From Warburgia ugandensis (lineage: Eukaryota > Streptophyta > Magnoliopsida > Canellales > Canellaceae): a DNA stretch of 64,000 bases. This document shows positions 10,271-21,134 of the stretch, piece after piece. The DNA lies in assembly GCA_035236585.1 (NCBI GenBank), contig CP141128.1, positions 36,252,684 to 36,316,683 on the forward strand, given 5' to 3'. A program made the translations under genes and the position numbers. How positions within the stretch are numbered: the first letter of the stretch is position 1; every line of letters begins with the position of its first letter. The notes under the pieces are model-generated. The model was not told the DNA's origin. It made no database searches and saw nothing but the letters and a program-made list of their open reading frames with translations.

Positions 10271-12020
10271 TGTTCGAGTAAACATTTTGTAGAGTTACGA
10301 GAAAATAAAGTCGCAAGACATAATCTGTCTTGTTTTATTTCCTAGATCGAGTAATATGCTTATGGAATATTGTTGCAATTTCAACAGAAACATAATTTAC
10401 AAAGAGGAGCAGAGTCAAATAAGAGCAGCTGCAAGGAAAGCCAGAGAGGAAGATGGAGGTGGTAGTGACGGCAGTCACTAATGGTAGCCCATCAGAAGCA
10501 GTCATCTTTTTGAAGTGAAAAATAAAAATTGAATACTCCAAATGCACTATGATGGGAAAGGTTGTCATTTTCGTTCATCTTTTTCTGTTTTTGGTGTCTT
10601 TCTGCATGCCAAAGGAAAAATAGACTGGACTTGAATGTGAACTTGGTTGATTTGTGATAGTGGTGACCTTTCAATCCATTTTCTTATTTGTATTTTTTTC
10701 CTCCGTATTTTTGTGAAGTTTGAAGCCCTTCATGCTCCATTGCATATTGATTTCTCTGTCTTGCATGGATCACCAGCAAGAGATTTTTACAAATGCTGTG
10801 TTGAACGGTTTTTCAATGGGGATTTGAGAATTGAACGCACTGTTTTCAGTAAAAAATAAAACAAATTCATGAACCATTTGGTGCATTTATCTGTAAGAAG
10901 TTACTACTACGCAAAAATTGAGTTGTGCAGAACTATTTCAGAACTGAATGAGAACATCTACAAACACGAGGACTTAGAAATCAGGTTGGTTTTTCCGACT
11001 GTTGAGGTAGCAGTTCCGGTGGATTGCAACTGGTCTAGGGTTATATCCATGAGATTAGTGCGATCTCAGAGAGGAACAAGGCTGCCTTTCCAAAGGACGT
11101 TGGAGGGATTAGTGCCCGTGAATCCTAGCTCGTTTAGAGGGTCTTCTTCTGAGATGGAACATTGCAACAAGTCTTGTTTTTGTCATACCGGAAAAAGTAG
11201 CCCATACTTCTGGCAGAAAGGTGCACATAGTAGCTCCACAAAGGCCTTCTTCTTTTTTCTGAGCATATATGTTTTGATCAACTGCACAAGTTCGTTCATT
11301 TCTTTGTTGGAACAACTATGCTGCCTGTTATTTTAGGTTCAGCAAGCTAAAGGTACGAGTCAGGCCCTAAGTTTTGGGTGATCTGACTCCGTCATTTCTA
11401 ATGCTGCTAATGCATTGGATTTGACTTGGGTTCCATCATTCCCATATCCATCCCAATAAATTGTTCGAGTTCGGATTCGGTTAGGAGCTTGAATTTTCAT
11501 AATCGATTCCAAATCTATTCCATATGTCTAGCTCAGCTAGCAGATTATCCATTTCGTTTAGTTTAACAATTTAATTAATTAATTATTTATTTTTATTTTT
11601 ATTTTTTTCTAAAGCAAAACACTTAGGCTTAAACAAAATGGAAACCAACTCACATAACTTGTTATGGCATGGCTAGACTTCAGACTTACCAGCATGATTA
11701 CAATACTTTAGATCATGTACACGAGCAAGTTAAACAACACACAAGCTGAAAACTAAACTGGGATAATTAAATAAGCTAGTTGAAAAAACTATCAAGGATC
11801 GCATCAACATAGAGAAAGTACAAACAAGGCCAATAGTTGTGACTAGATCAGATCATCTTGATACTTGATACAATCAAATGTGTATGTAAATTCCATCAGG
11901 TAGATTATGAAACAGAGAAACCTAGGGACATAACCTATATTCTTGACACAAAAAGTACATAATGATATTGAAATGGCACCTTAAAACAAAAACAAAAATC
12001 ATACTAATGGAAGAAACAGA
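10271..12020. other. Interval without a confident gene
   Basis: A 155-codon plus-strand frame (10,869-11,336) has no recognisable domain. Its C-terminal third (FFFFLSIYVLIN...LLF) is hydrophobic but resembles translated T-rich DNA. Positions 11,560-11,610 are T/A low complexity. No transposon ends are seen. Confidence 0.35.
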
Positions 12021-12021
12021 T

Positions 12022-12070
12022 TCATGTGACCGACCCTTAACTGGGATAAGGTCTTGATGATGATGACGAC
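12022..12070 (+). repeat. 3' tail fragment of an RTE-type LINE or related SINE
   Basis: The string 'catgtgaccgacccttaact' followed by gggataaggtcttgatgatg resembles the common plant retroposon tail that ends in a short trinucleotide repeat (here GATGATGATGACGAC). Only the terminal about 50 bp are present. Family assignment is from memory. Confidence 0.45.
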
Positions 12071-12292
12071 AACTAATATTGAGCAAAATAAATAAGTCCC
12101 AATACCAAATTCAAATGAAAATGAAAATGAATGAGCGGGACAGACAACACGATATATAACTAGTTGCATATTCAACAACTTTTATTTTTCTTTTATGTTT
12201 GATATGTGAAATGACAAATTTGCTCCTCAATTATACTAAAGTAAAATAAAAAATTTTAGGGACAACTAAGTTCCATCTAAATTGTATTTTGG

Positions 12293-12357
12293 ATTGAATA
12301 ATATGAAGATTTTTTACCGTTGCGCCAAGGTTCCTTTTCATTGAATAATATGAAGAT
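12293..12357 (-). mobile_element. Minimal Au SINE insertion (29 bp) with perfect 18-bp target duplication
   Basis: attgaataatatgaagat occurs at 12,293-12,310 and identically at 12,340-12,357. Between them, on the minus strand, lies only the 5' head of an Au SINE (ggaaccttggcgcaacggta) followed by a short run of A's. The B box and whole 3' part are missing. Normal target-primed insertion truncates the 5' end, so a copy that keeps only the 5' end is unusual. Confidence 0.8.
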
Positions 12358-12683
12358 CTGAGGCCTAATTATATATCCATTGTAAAACAAAACTGTTGTT
12401 AAAAGTCAATTATGTATCTCCTCCATAGATGGTCAGGTAGTGGATAATCCATTCCGCACCCCTGAAATTTCATGCTGATGAGTTTAGTCTTTGTTCTAAA
12501 GCAAATGTTGGTCCTTGAACTTGATAGAAATAGCAGCCTTTCTTCTTCTATGTGCAACTGTATCTCAAGTTTCTCTGTAAACAAATGTGAGAAGAATAAA
12601 GTTGCACTAGCAAAAATTTAATTGCCAAAACATCAAAGAGGAATACTATGCCAGCATCCTGGCATTCATAGCTGAGCTCATGT

Positions 12684-12869
12684 TTAGGCAAAGTATTGGA
12701 TTATCCACCTAGTGAGTCTGACTTTGGACAGTTGATAAAAAACCATCATATGTGGAGCAATTTGTTCGTCAAAAGAACAACATAGGTGGCATCCTCTCGG
12801 CAGCGAAATGTGATTGATGGGATGGTTGATGATCATCCAACCATGTAGTAGATGGCCGATCTTGCTCAA
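12684..12869 (-). pseudogene. Possible zf-RVT (LINE reverse-transcriptase tail) fragment
   Basis: A 61-codon minus-strand frame contains SLPRGCHLCCSFDEQIAPHM followed by a hydrophobic stretch and RW. The spacing C-x2-C, then a His about ten residues on, then an aromatic, resembles the zinc-binding segment found after plant LINE reverse transcriptases. No reverse transcriptase is visible beside it. The call is tentative. Confidence 0.25.
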
Positions 12870-12920
12870 TCGAGGTATTGGTGCCCCACATCATAATATT
12901 AGGTATTCGCAGAGGAAGAA

Positions 12921-13363
12921 TGATAGGTCCCAATCAAAGCTACTAAAATATTTGTAAAGAAATAGAATTCTATTTAGGGTGAGAATGAACCATAATCTTT
13001 TGTTGGAATAAGCCTCCTTTATTAACGTACTACAAAGACTTTAAATACAAAAGGGAAATAACAACTTTTCCTAATCCTTAGGCCACCTCTCTAAGAAAGT
13101 GGTTTCTAACGGCTAATTGCAACAAAGTAGCCAACATTATTGAAATAAAATAACAACTTCTAGACCTATTCTAAAGCAAGCTTGTAACGGAATCCAAGGC
13201 ACCTAGTCCTTACTACGAATAATCCTCCACAACCTTCTTGACATGGTCCCTGCACATGGGTGTGGCCAAAGCACATGGACACTTAAAGCCCATGCACATG
13301 GACACTTAATCAAAATATTTTGGATTTCTAATGGGCACTCTTTGAGACCGTCTAGGAATATCA
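12921..13363 (-). repeat. 3' LTR of the gypsy element
   Basis: 443 bp, near-identical to 17,701-18,140 plus the last 3 bp at 21,552-21,554. On the plus strand it starts tgataggtcc and ends ctaggaatatca. The last codons of the chromodomain frame (stop at 13,306) lie inside it. Confidence 0.93.
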
Positions 13364-16300
13364 ATACCACCTCCTTTTACTGGAACCTTGTCCTCAAGGT
13401 TCATGAATCTATCTTGCACTTCTTGAGTGTTTTCCCATGTCGCATCATCCTGAGGAAGTTTCTGCCATTTGATTAAACTTTCTTCAATAAACTTGGACCC
13501 TTTTTTGACCCAACGTGTGTCCAATATGGCCTATAGTTCCATGATAAAATCTCCATCTTCATCAATAGGTGGCAATTCAGTGCTTGGTGTAGAGTTTTCT
13601 CCCAACTTCTTTTTAAGTGGGGACACATGGAAGACTGGGTGAATGCGAGAATCAGCTAGAAGTTTAAGCTTGTAGGCCACCTTTCCAATCTTTTCTTCAA
13701 TCTGGTATGGACCATAAAATCGGCTTGCAAGCTTTTGATAAGCTCTCTTAAACACTAATTGTTGACGTTAAGGATGGAGTTTGAGAAACACCAAGTCTCC
13801 CACCTGGTATTTGACATCCCGACGTTTAGAATATGCTCTTTGCTTCACTCTATTATTTACGTCATGTAGATTGTTTTTGAGATGTAGTAGCAAAGCATCT
13901 CAAGAAGCAAGGTTTTGGTCCACTTCATGTACTAGACAATTGCCTTCATGGTAATGTGGAATTGTTGGAGGCGGTCTTCCATATAGAGCTTGAAAGGAGG
14001 TCATTCCCGTGGAGGCATGATAGGCTGTATTATACCAGAATTCAGCCCATGGAAGAAAAGAGTGCCACTTATGGGGTTGCTGATATGCAAAACACCGAAG
14101 ATACTGTTCAATGCAGCGGTTCACCACTTCCGATTGTCCATTCGTTTGAGGGTGATAGGTGGAGCTCATCTTTAAGTGTGTGCCTGACATCTTAAAAGAA
14201 TTCTTGCCAAAAATGATAGACCGAGGCATTCCATGAAGCTTTATAACTCCTTCGACAAATTTCTCAGCCACCATTTTAGCTGTATAAGGATGGGATACGG
14301 CTAAGAAGTGTGCTGATTTGCTCAGTCAGTCAACAACAACAAAAATGGTATTTTTGTCATTTGAAGGTGGAAGGCCCTCAATGAAATCCATAGTGATATC
14401 ATCCCAAACTTTACATGGAATTGGTAGCGGCTGTAGAAGTCTTGCTGGTGACAAAGTTTCAGCCTTGGTTCGTTGACAAACCTCACAAGAAGCAACATAA
14501 TCTTTTACCACCCTGTACATTGACGGCTAATAAAATTGTTGGGTTAGTCTCTTATATGTTCTTAGTACCCCGAATGGTCTCCCATTGGTGAATCATGGAA
14601 TTCCCGTAAGAGTTGTTGGATGATACCAGACTTAGGAGGGACCACCACTTAATTCTTATAGTAAACCAACCCATTGCGCCATGTGTAAGGTATACCCGGT
14701 TTGTCTGTTGCTAGCTTGCTGATTTTCTTCATGTCAGGGTGGTCAATAGCTTCAGCTTTGATTGTATCCCATAATGGAGTTTGAGACACAAACAAGACAT
14801 CAAGACTAGGACTGCATGCCACTCTTGATAGCTTATCTGCTGCACTGTTTTCTTTGCCCAATTTATATGTGATTTCGTAATCATAGCTAAACAGTTTAGT
14901 CACCCAATTTTGTTGCTCAGAGGTTATGATGCACTGCTCCAGCAAGTACTTTAGGCTGCGTTGATCAGTTTGGATATAAAATTTTTGGCCTAGCAAGTAA
15001 GGCCTCCATGTTTGGATGGCTTGAATGATTGCTAGCATTTCTCTAGCATATGTGGACCAAGATCGTTTGGTGGCGCCCAAGGCTCGACTCATGAATGCAT
15101 TTGGTCTCCCTTGTTGAGTTAGAACTGCTCCTATCCCATCCCTTGAAGCGTCCGATTCAATGGTGAAAGGTTCATTAAAACTTGGCATAACCAATGTAGG
15201 AGTGGAGGTCATAGCTTTCTTGAGATCTTGAAAGGCAATTTCTGCTTCTTCTGTCCAACCAAACTGCCCCTTTTTCAAGAGATTAGTGAGAGGGCGAGCT
15301 ATGATTCCGTAGCTGCGGAAAAATTTTCGTTAGTAACCTGTAATGCCTAAAAATCCAAGTAATTTAGAGACATTAGTAGGCCTAGGCCAATTTAGCATGG
15401 ATTTAATCTTTTCTTGATCCACTTTAACTCTATGTGGAGTTACAATATGCCTCAAATATTCTAATTCTTGCTGACCGAATGCACACTTGCTATGTTTAAT
15501 GAAAAACTGATGATGCCTTAATATTTCAAAAGCCTTTTATACACGTTTAAGATGCATGGTCCAATTGGGGCTATAGATCAAAATGTCATCAAAGAAAACT
15601 AGCACAAATTTGCAGAGATAAGGGTGGAATATGGAATTCATAATTGCTTGAAATGTAGATGGGACGTTACAAAGACCAAAAGGCATGACTAAATATTCAT
15701 AGTGACCGTTGTGGGTACGAAAATCAGTTTTATGAATGTCTGGGGGTGTACTCGTACCTGATGATATCCGGCCTGTAAATCAAGTTTGGTAAAATAAGAA
15801 GCTCCATGAAGTTCATCAAGCATATCATCAACAGTAGGAATTGGAAATGGGTCTTTGATAGTTACAGCATTAAGTGCTCTATAGTCAGTGCAAAAACACC
15901 ATGTACCATCTTTCTTCTTTACCAACAGAACAGGAGATGGAAAAGGACTAGTGCTAGATCTTATAAGCCCCAATTTTAACATGTCATGAACTTGTTTTTC
16001 AATCTCAGCTTTTTGAAAATAGGCATACCTGTATGGTCTCACATTGATGGGCTCTGTCCTTTCTTTCAAATTGATGTGATGAGCTACTACTCTTGTGGGA
16101 GGTAGTTGCTTTGGTTCTTGGAATATGTCTTCAAATTTGTCCAATAATTGTTGCATTTCATGATGGACAACAAGTGGGGTAGAATGGGTTGTGGTTTGAA
16201 GACAAATGGCCATTATTGAGCTCCCATTCTGCATTTCCTTGGATATATCCTTCTCTGAAGTGGCTTGAATTGATTGTGAATCAATTCCCTGCAATTTGTG

Positions 16301-17683
16301 AGTTTGGTTGTTCCACTGGAATTCCATTGTCAATTGTTTCCAATTACACACTACTGTGCCCAATTGTTCCAACCAATGCACACCTAATACCAAATCCAAC
16401 CCAATCAATGGGACATCGTAAAGGGTGAGGAAAAAAGGAATACCTTGAAGCAACACTTGGACGTTCTCAAATCTTCCTTGACATTTTAGTGGTCATCCAT
16501 TAGCTACCTTCACATTAAAAGGTTCAGTGGGAACCACTAGTAACTGCAACAAGTTGGCCATTTTCTCACTAATAAAATTATGAGTGGATACACTATCAAT
16601 TAAAACAACCATTTCACATTGCCCAATTCTTGCCGTCACCCGCATGGTCCGGTAAGCTGACCATCTAGAAAGTGCGTGTAGGGATATCTCAAGTTGATCT
16701 TCCTCATCATCTACCATGTCAATGTTACCTTCTAACAATAGAAACTGTGGACCACGACACCTATGGCTAGGTGTAAATTTTTCATCACAATTAAAGCAAA
16801 GTCCTTGCACCCTCCTCTTCTGCATTTCGTCCCAGGTGAGTCGTTTCATTGGTGCTGCGGCTTTGAATTTTGTTGGAGAAGGAGAGTTAGTCGTTGGACG
16901 ATTGAATGGCCGGAAAGATTTATGTTGCCAACTCAATTGATCGTCCCGCATCCATGCGAGACTAATAGCTTCCTTCAACATTCTTGGTTTGAACATCCGA
17001 ATACCATATGCTATTTCGGCCTTGAGACCACCCATGAACGTTCCCACCAAAGCCTTTTGAGTCCACCCTTGCACCCGGTTCCCCAACCTTTCAAACTCCT
17101 TTTGGTAATCACGTAAGGAGCCGATCTGCCTTACCTTTGACAAAGCTTCGTTGAAATCTTCATAGTCAGTAGGACCAAAACGAGCCCATAGTTCTTCTAC
17201 AAAGATCTCCCATGTCACCTCTTTCCCTTCTTCTTTGTAAGCCCAACGTAACCATTGCCACAATTGGTTTGCTTCGCCCTCAAGATGGAAAGAGGCCAAT
17301 GACACCTTTTTCATTTCCGTAGTGCATTGATAGTCAAAAAATTGGTCTACTCGGTTAAACCATTCTGTGGGATCTTCACCAGAGTATTTAGGAAACTCTA
17401 GTTTAGCCAATCTGGATGAGAACATTGGCCGCCCTCCTTCAATGTTGTCCCAAATTTCCTTTCGTGCATTGAGAGAATGCCTAGAGGGAAAATTCCCACT
17501 GTGATTGTTGGGGTTGCTAGAGGATGGCTCATGCTTTGAGAACAATGCTTCAGCTATCTTGCTAACATTAGTCTCCAGATGTTGTAACTTATCAGTCACA
17601 CCAAGCTCCATTCTGCTTAAATGATCCTGGAGCCCTCCAAGCCCCGCTTCCAGGTTTTCAATTCTCTCTTTGTTGGTGGTCAT
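13306..17683 (-). pseudogene. gag-pol of the gypsy element (inactivated)
   Basis: Gag starts at 17,683 with a coiled-coil-like N-terminus, then the Retrotrans_gag core and a CFNC...HRC zinc segment. Protease follows in the same frame, but its catalytic triplet reads DSV (16,589-16,597) instead of the expected DSG/DTG. A TGA at 16,493-16,495 interrupts this single gag-pol frame. RT resumes ([13 protein letters not shown]), shifts frame near 15,725-15,731, and keeps FFDDIL (15,585-15,596). More stops fall near 15,540, 15,330, 14,650 and 14,530. RNase H is readable at 15,278-14,649. The integrase zinc region and first catalytic Asp are at 14,520-14,326. A CGA-to-TGA-type stop lies at 14,326-14,328, and the region holding the second catalytic Asp has been deleted near 14,200. 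A chromodomain-like tail ends at 13,306. These breaks make it non-functional. Confidence 0.92.
13364..13378 (-). other. Polypurine tract of the gypsy element
   Basis: Minus strand aaaaggaggtggtat directly abuts the 3' LTR, the position from which plus-strand DNA synthesis is primed. Confidence 0.85.
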
Positions 17684-17687
17684 TGTA

Positions 17688-17699
17688 GCTCTGATACCA
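17688..17699 (-). other. Primer-binding site (initiator-Met tRNA) of the gypsy element
   Basis: The minus strand reads TGGTATCAGAGC, complementary to the 3' end of plant initiator tRNA-Met. It lies one base inside the 5' LTR, fixing the orientation. Confidence 0.93.
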
Positions 17700-17700
17700 A

Positions 17701-18140
17701 TGATAGGTCCCAGTCAAAGCTACTAAAATATTTGTAAAGAAATAGAATTCTACTTACGGTGAGAATGAACCATAATCTTTTGTTGGAATAAGCCTCCTTT
17801 ATTAACGTACTGCCAAGAGTTTAAATACAAAAAGGAAATAACAACTTTTCCTAATCCTTAGGCCACCTCTCTAAGAAAGTGGTTTCTAACGGCTAATTGC
17901 AACAAAGTTGCCAACATTATTGAAATAAAATAACAACTTCTAGACCTATTCTAAAGCAAGCTTGTAACGGAATCCAAGGCACCTAGTCCTTACTGCAAAT
18001 AATCCTTCACAACCTTCTTGATGTGGTCCCTGCACATGGGTGTGGCCAAAGCACGTGGACACTTAAAGCCCATGCACATGGACACTTAATCAAAATATTT
18101 TGGATTTCTAATAGGCACTCTTTGAGACCTTCTAGGCTTA
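17701..18140 (-). repeat. 5' LTR of the gypsy element (first 440 of 443 bp)
   Basis: It begins tgataggtcc like the other LTR. It is interrupted after ctaggctta by the TR-GAG element. The missing three bases tca are found at 21,552-21,554, directly after that element and its CTTA duplication. Confidence 0.93.
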
Positions 18141-18764
18141 TGTCACGGACTTACGTTGTAAAGCCCGTGACCAAGGTCTACAGCCTCTAAGGAAGGCTCA
18201 CTTAGGGTGTGGACCTAGCCTGAAGGACTTAGGCTTGCTATCGAAGACCCGTGGAGTTCTACGTGGAGGCCTGCTTAACTCACAGGTTCAGCATGGAGGA
18301 CTTGGATCCATCCAAAGGATCCATATTCTAGAAAGACCCCAACACTTCTAGACTCTAGAATGGTCTAGGAGGTTCTTGAGTGTGGAGGAACCAAGGGCTT
18401 ATGTAGAGACTTCTAGATAGAGGATTCTAGAGTAGTCTCCACCGTTGGATAGCTAACATTTGTAATCATCCCCACCATCCATTGAGGAGGTGGAGGGAGG
18501 CAAGCACCTATAAATAGGGTTGCTTCCTCACTTGTAAGGCATCTAAGGATCCAGTGATTCAAGGAGTGAGCCATCCAAGTGTGTAGGTGTGATCCAGGAG
18601 GGATCTAGTTGTAAGCATCTTCAAGCAATAAAGCTACAAGTTCCTTCAAAGTTTCCTTTCAGTTGTTCTTCTCCTTTGAGTTTAAGTCAGGCTTACTTAG
18701 TTGGTTCAGGTTGAGAATCCAATCTAAGTGCCGCACGGGAGTCAGAAAAGCTAAGCCCGTGACA
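18141..18764 (+). repeat. 5' LTR of the TR-GAG element
   Basis: 624 bp, TGTCACGG...CCGTGACA. The first 31 bp form an imperfect hairpin (18,142-18,171), and the terminal 8 bp are a perfect inverted repeat. It carries a TATA box at 18,509-18,516 and several ttctaga-type palindromes near 18,340-18,430. Confidence 0.95.
18509..18516 (+). promoter_or_regulatory. TATA box in the TR-GAG 5' LTR
   Basis: TATAAATA followed by aggg, 256 bp before the LTR end. The same motif is at 21,292-21,299 in the 3' LTR. It would place transcription start near 18,540 and the U3/R border there. Confidence 0.75.
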
Positions 18765-18766
18765 GT

Positions 18767-18778
18767 TGGTATCAGAGC
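18767..18778 (+). other. Primer-binding site (initiator-Met tRNA) of the TR-GAG element
   Basis: TGGTATCAGAGC two bases after the LTR end (spacer gt), complementary to the 3' end of plant initiator tRNA-Met. Confidence 0.95.
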
Positions 18779-18827
18779 AAAGGTTCGACAAGTTAGGAGC
18801 GACGGTTCGTGTCCTAGCTAGGAGAAG

Positions 18828-21134
18828 ATGGCGGATGGTTCTCATGTGTCAAACGTGGAGCTTGTTGGTGAAGATGCCCGGAGGAACAACAAGAGAGGTA
18901 AGTCCAAGGACTTAGTCTCTTCTTTAGAATCCAGACTTGTGAAGATGGAGTCTGCCGTTGCGGATATCTCCACTCGGCTTGAGGTAGAGCACCCAACTTT
19001 TGGGTCCCTTGAAGCTATGGGGGAAGAGCTTAAGGGAGAGTTGGAGAGCGGTTTGAACTCCATGAGGGATGCAAGTCAAGTGGGGTTCCAGACCCAACTG
19101 GATAAGCTATTCGCGGAGTTAGTTACACTTCGTGATGAGATGAGGGTGATGCGCGAGGATGTATCCTTGTGCAAAGCAACTGTGGTTAGTAGGACTCACG
19201 CGGTTCGTGAGGTCCCTAAGATTGACGTCCCAAAGCCAAAAAGCTATGGTGGGACACGGGATGCAAAGGAGATCGACACATTCCTTTGGAACGTTGAGAG
19301 GTACTTCCGTCACTTACAAATGGAGGAGGATGAGCAAAAGATAGCTACTGCCTCACTATACCTCACGGACAATGCTCTCTTATGGTGGCGAAGGAGAAGC
19401 ATGGAGATTGAAAGAGGTACGTTAACTATCACCACTTGGCACAAATTTAAGGAAGACCTTAAGGTGCATTTCTATCCAGAAAATGCACGAATAGAAGCTA
19501 AGGAGAAGCTAAGGTGGTTGAGGCATACGGGGACTATTCGAGATTACATTTCAGAGTATTCAAACCTTTTGTTCGAGATCCCCGACATGTCTGAAGAAGA
19601 CAAGTTCGTGTACTTCTTCAGTGGGTTGAAGGATTGGGCAAAGCAAGAGTTACGTCGTCGTAACGTTTCTACTTTGTCCGCTGCCATCACTGCTGCTGAG
19701 TCCTTAGTTGAAATAAGGAAGGATAATGGGAAACCACATGGCCAAGAGAGTAGCCATGACATTGGTGGGGGAGACAAAGGCTTTCATAGGAACAAGCTTG
19801 AGTCATCCAAACCAAGCTGGAGGGGAAAGAGCAAGGAGCAAGCCACTCCATCAAGAGCTTGCTACTTTTGTGATGGACCGCACTTCATGCGGGACTGTCC
19901 AAAGAAAAATGCCTTAAACTCAATGGTTGCACATCAAGAAGAAGGAAGTACCGGGGAAGATTATAGACTATCTTCCTTGCAATATCTCAACACTGTTAAG
20001 ACGGAGGTTCCTAAATCCTCTACTGAAAAGGGGTTGATGTATGTGGACGTGTGGCTCAAAGGGAAAGGCACACGAGCCATGGTAGATACAGGAGCTACTG
20101 ATAGCTTCATCTCAGAAGGAGAGGCTAAGAGGATAGGCCTCAAGATGAAGAAAGATGAGAGCTGGATCAAGACAGTTAACTCCAAAGTCAAGTCTGTGCT
20201 AGGAGTTGCCAGAAATGTGCCAGTCAAGGTGGGGGAGTGGCAAGGTGCCATCACTTTGACGGTAATACCTTTGGAGGACTATGAGGTTATCCTGGGAATG
20301 GATTTCCTCACCAAGGCCAAAGCAGTTCCTATGCCACACCTGGGAAGGTTAAGCTTCTTTGATGAGAAGACCCCTTGTGTGGTCCGGGTGGTGAAGGACG
20401 GAAAAGGGCAAGAGAAGATGCTATCTGCCTTGCAACTAATAGGAAGATCCATGAAGAGTGTGGAATCAGCACCAGTAGACCTCCAATGTCTAGGTGCCAT
20501 CGAGGTGATAAGGTTTGAAGGGTCCAAGGAGAAACCAGCTGATGGCAGGAGAGTGCCACAACGAGGAAACTCCAATAGGGACAAGACCAAACAAAGACAT
20601 GCAAGGACCAAGGGCATTGGTCGATACTACACCCATGTGCAGGAGGCACCACAACAGAGAGCAGCCAGAGGGGAGTACCAGCGAGGGGACTACTTGCAAT
20701 GGTGCAAGAGTACACAAGTGTGCAAGCATGCACACACCATGAAGGAACCAAGGAAAATCCTAGAGGTACACAAGAAGGGCTGGATGGCAACGTGCACAGG
20801 GAAGGACAGTGCTGGGCGTCTCATGAAGGGGACGAGGCAACAGGAGACGCACCCAAATGCAACAGGTGCAACACCAACAAAGATGTGTCGACGAGGGCGT
20901 CGACGTGATCTGGTGGGGGAGAATGTCATGGACTTACGTTGTAAAGCCCGTGACCAAGGTCTACAGCCTCTAAGGAAGGCTCACTTAGGGTGTGGACCTA
21001 GCCTGAAGGACTTAGGCTTGCTATCGAAGACCCGTGGAGTTCTACGTGGAGGCCTGCTTAACTCACAGGTTCAGCATGGAGGACTTGGATCCATCCAAAG
21101 GATCCATATTCTAGAAAGACCCCAACACTTCTAG
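18828..21134 (+). CDS. Gag-aspartic protease polyprotein of the TR-GAG element
   Basis: 768 codons, uninterrupted. The ATG is 50 bp after the PBS, the first in the leader. Residues about 30-115 are charged and helix-rich, probably coiled coil. Residues about 130-300 are the Retrotrans_gag core (IDTFLWNVERYF, ALLWWRRRSME, YISEYSNL). A CX2CX3HX4C zinc knuckle (CYFCDGPHFMRDC) is at residues 345-357. The retropepsin-like protease has VDTGATDSFIS with its catalytic Asp at residue 420, then a VILGMDFL segment near residue 488. Residues about 560-698 are basic and of low complexity, without a known domain. The last 70 residues are read through the polypurine tract into the 3' LTR, so the natural C-terminus is partly LTR-encoded. 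Product: a particle-forming structural protein with self-cleavage; no polymerase. Confidence 0.9.
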   Translation: MADGSHVSNVELVGEDARRNNKRGKSKDLVSSLESRLVKMESAVADISTRLEVEHPTFGSLEAMGEELKGELESGLNSMRDASQVGFQTQLDKLFAELVTLRDEMRVMREDVSLCKATVVSRTHAVREVPKIDVPKPKSYGGTRDAKEIDTFLWNVERYFRHLQMEEDEQKIATASLYLTDNALLWWRRRSMEIERGTLTITTWHKFKEDLKVHFYPENARIEAKEKLRWLRHTGTIRDYISEYSNLLFEIPDMSEEDKFVYFFSGLKDWAKQELRRRNVSTLSAAITAAESLVEIRKDNGKPHGQESSHDIGGGDKGFHRNKLESSKPSWRGKSKEQATPSRACYFCDGPHFMRDCPKKNALNSMVAHQEEGSTGEDYRLSSLQYLNTVKTEVPKSSTEKGLMYVDVWLKGKGTRAMVDTGATDSFISEGEAKRIGLKMKKDESWIKTVNSKVKSVLGVARNVPVKVGEWQGAITLTVIPLEDYEVILGMDFLTKAKAVPMPHLGRLSFFDEKTPCVVRVVKDGKGQEKMLSALQLIGRSMKSVESAPVDLQCLGAIEVIRFEGSKEKPADGRRVPQRGNSNRDKTKQRHARTKGIGRYYTHVQEAPQQRAARGEYQRGDYLQWCKSTQVCKHAHTMKEPRKILEVHKKGWMATCTGKDSAGRLMKGTRQQETHPNATGATPTKMCRRGRRRDLVGENVMDLRCKARDQGLQPLRKAHLGCGPSLKDLGLLSKTRGVLRGGLLNSQVQHGGLGSIQRIHILERPQHF
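20912..20923 (+). other. Polypurine tract of the TR-GAG element
   Basis: ggtgggggagaa immediately precedes the 3' LTR. It lies inside the Gag-protease reading frame. Confidence 0.85.

Noticed and set aside
10869-11336. 155-codon open frame as a gene with C-terminal membrane segment
   Set aside because: No recognisable family. The hydrophobic part is translated T-rich sequence, and no promoter, splice or homology support is visible.
13956-14195. Plus-strand frames over the integrase region
   Set aside because: They are shadows of the minus-strand integrase reading frame.
20329-20790. 153-codon minus-strand frame
   Set aside because: It is antisense to the Gag-protease frame and reflects its codon composition.
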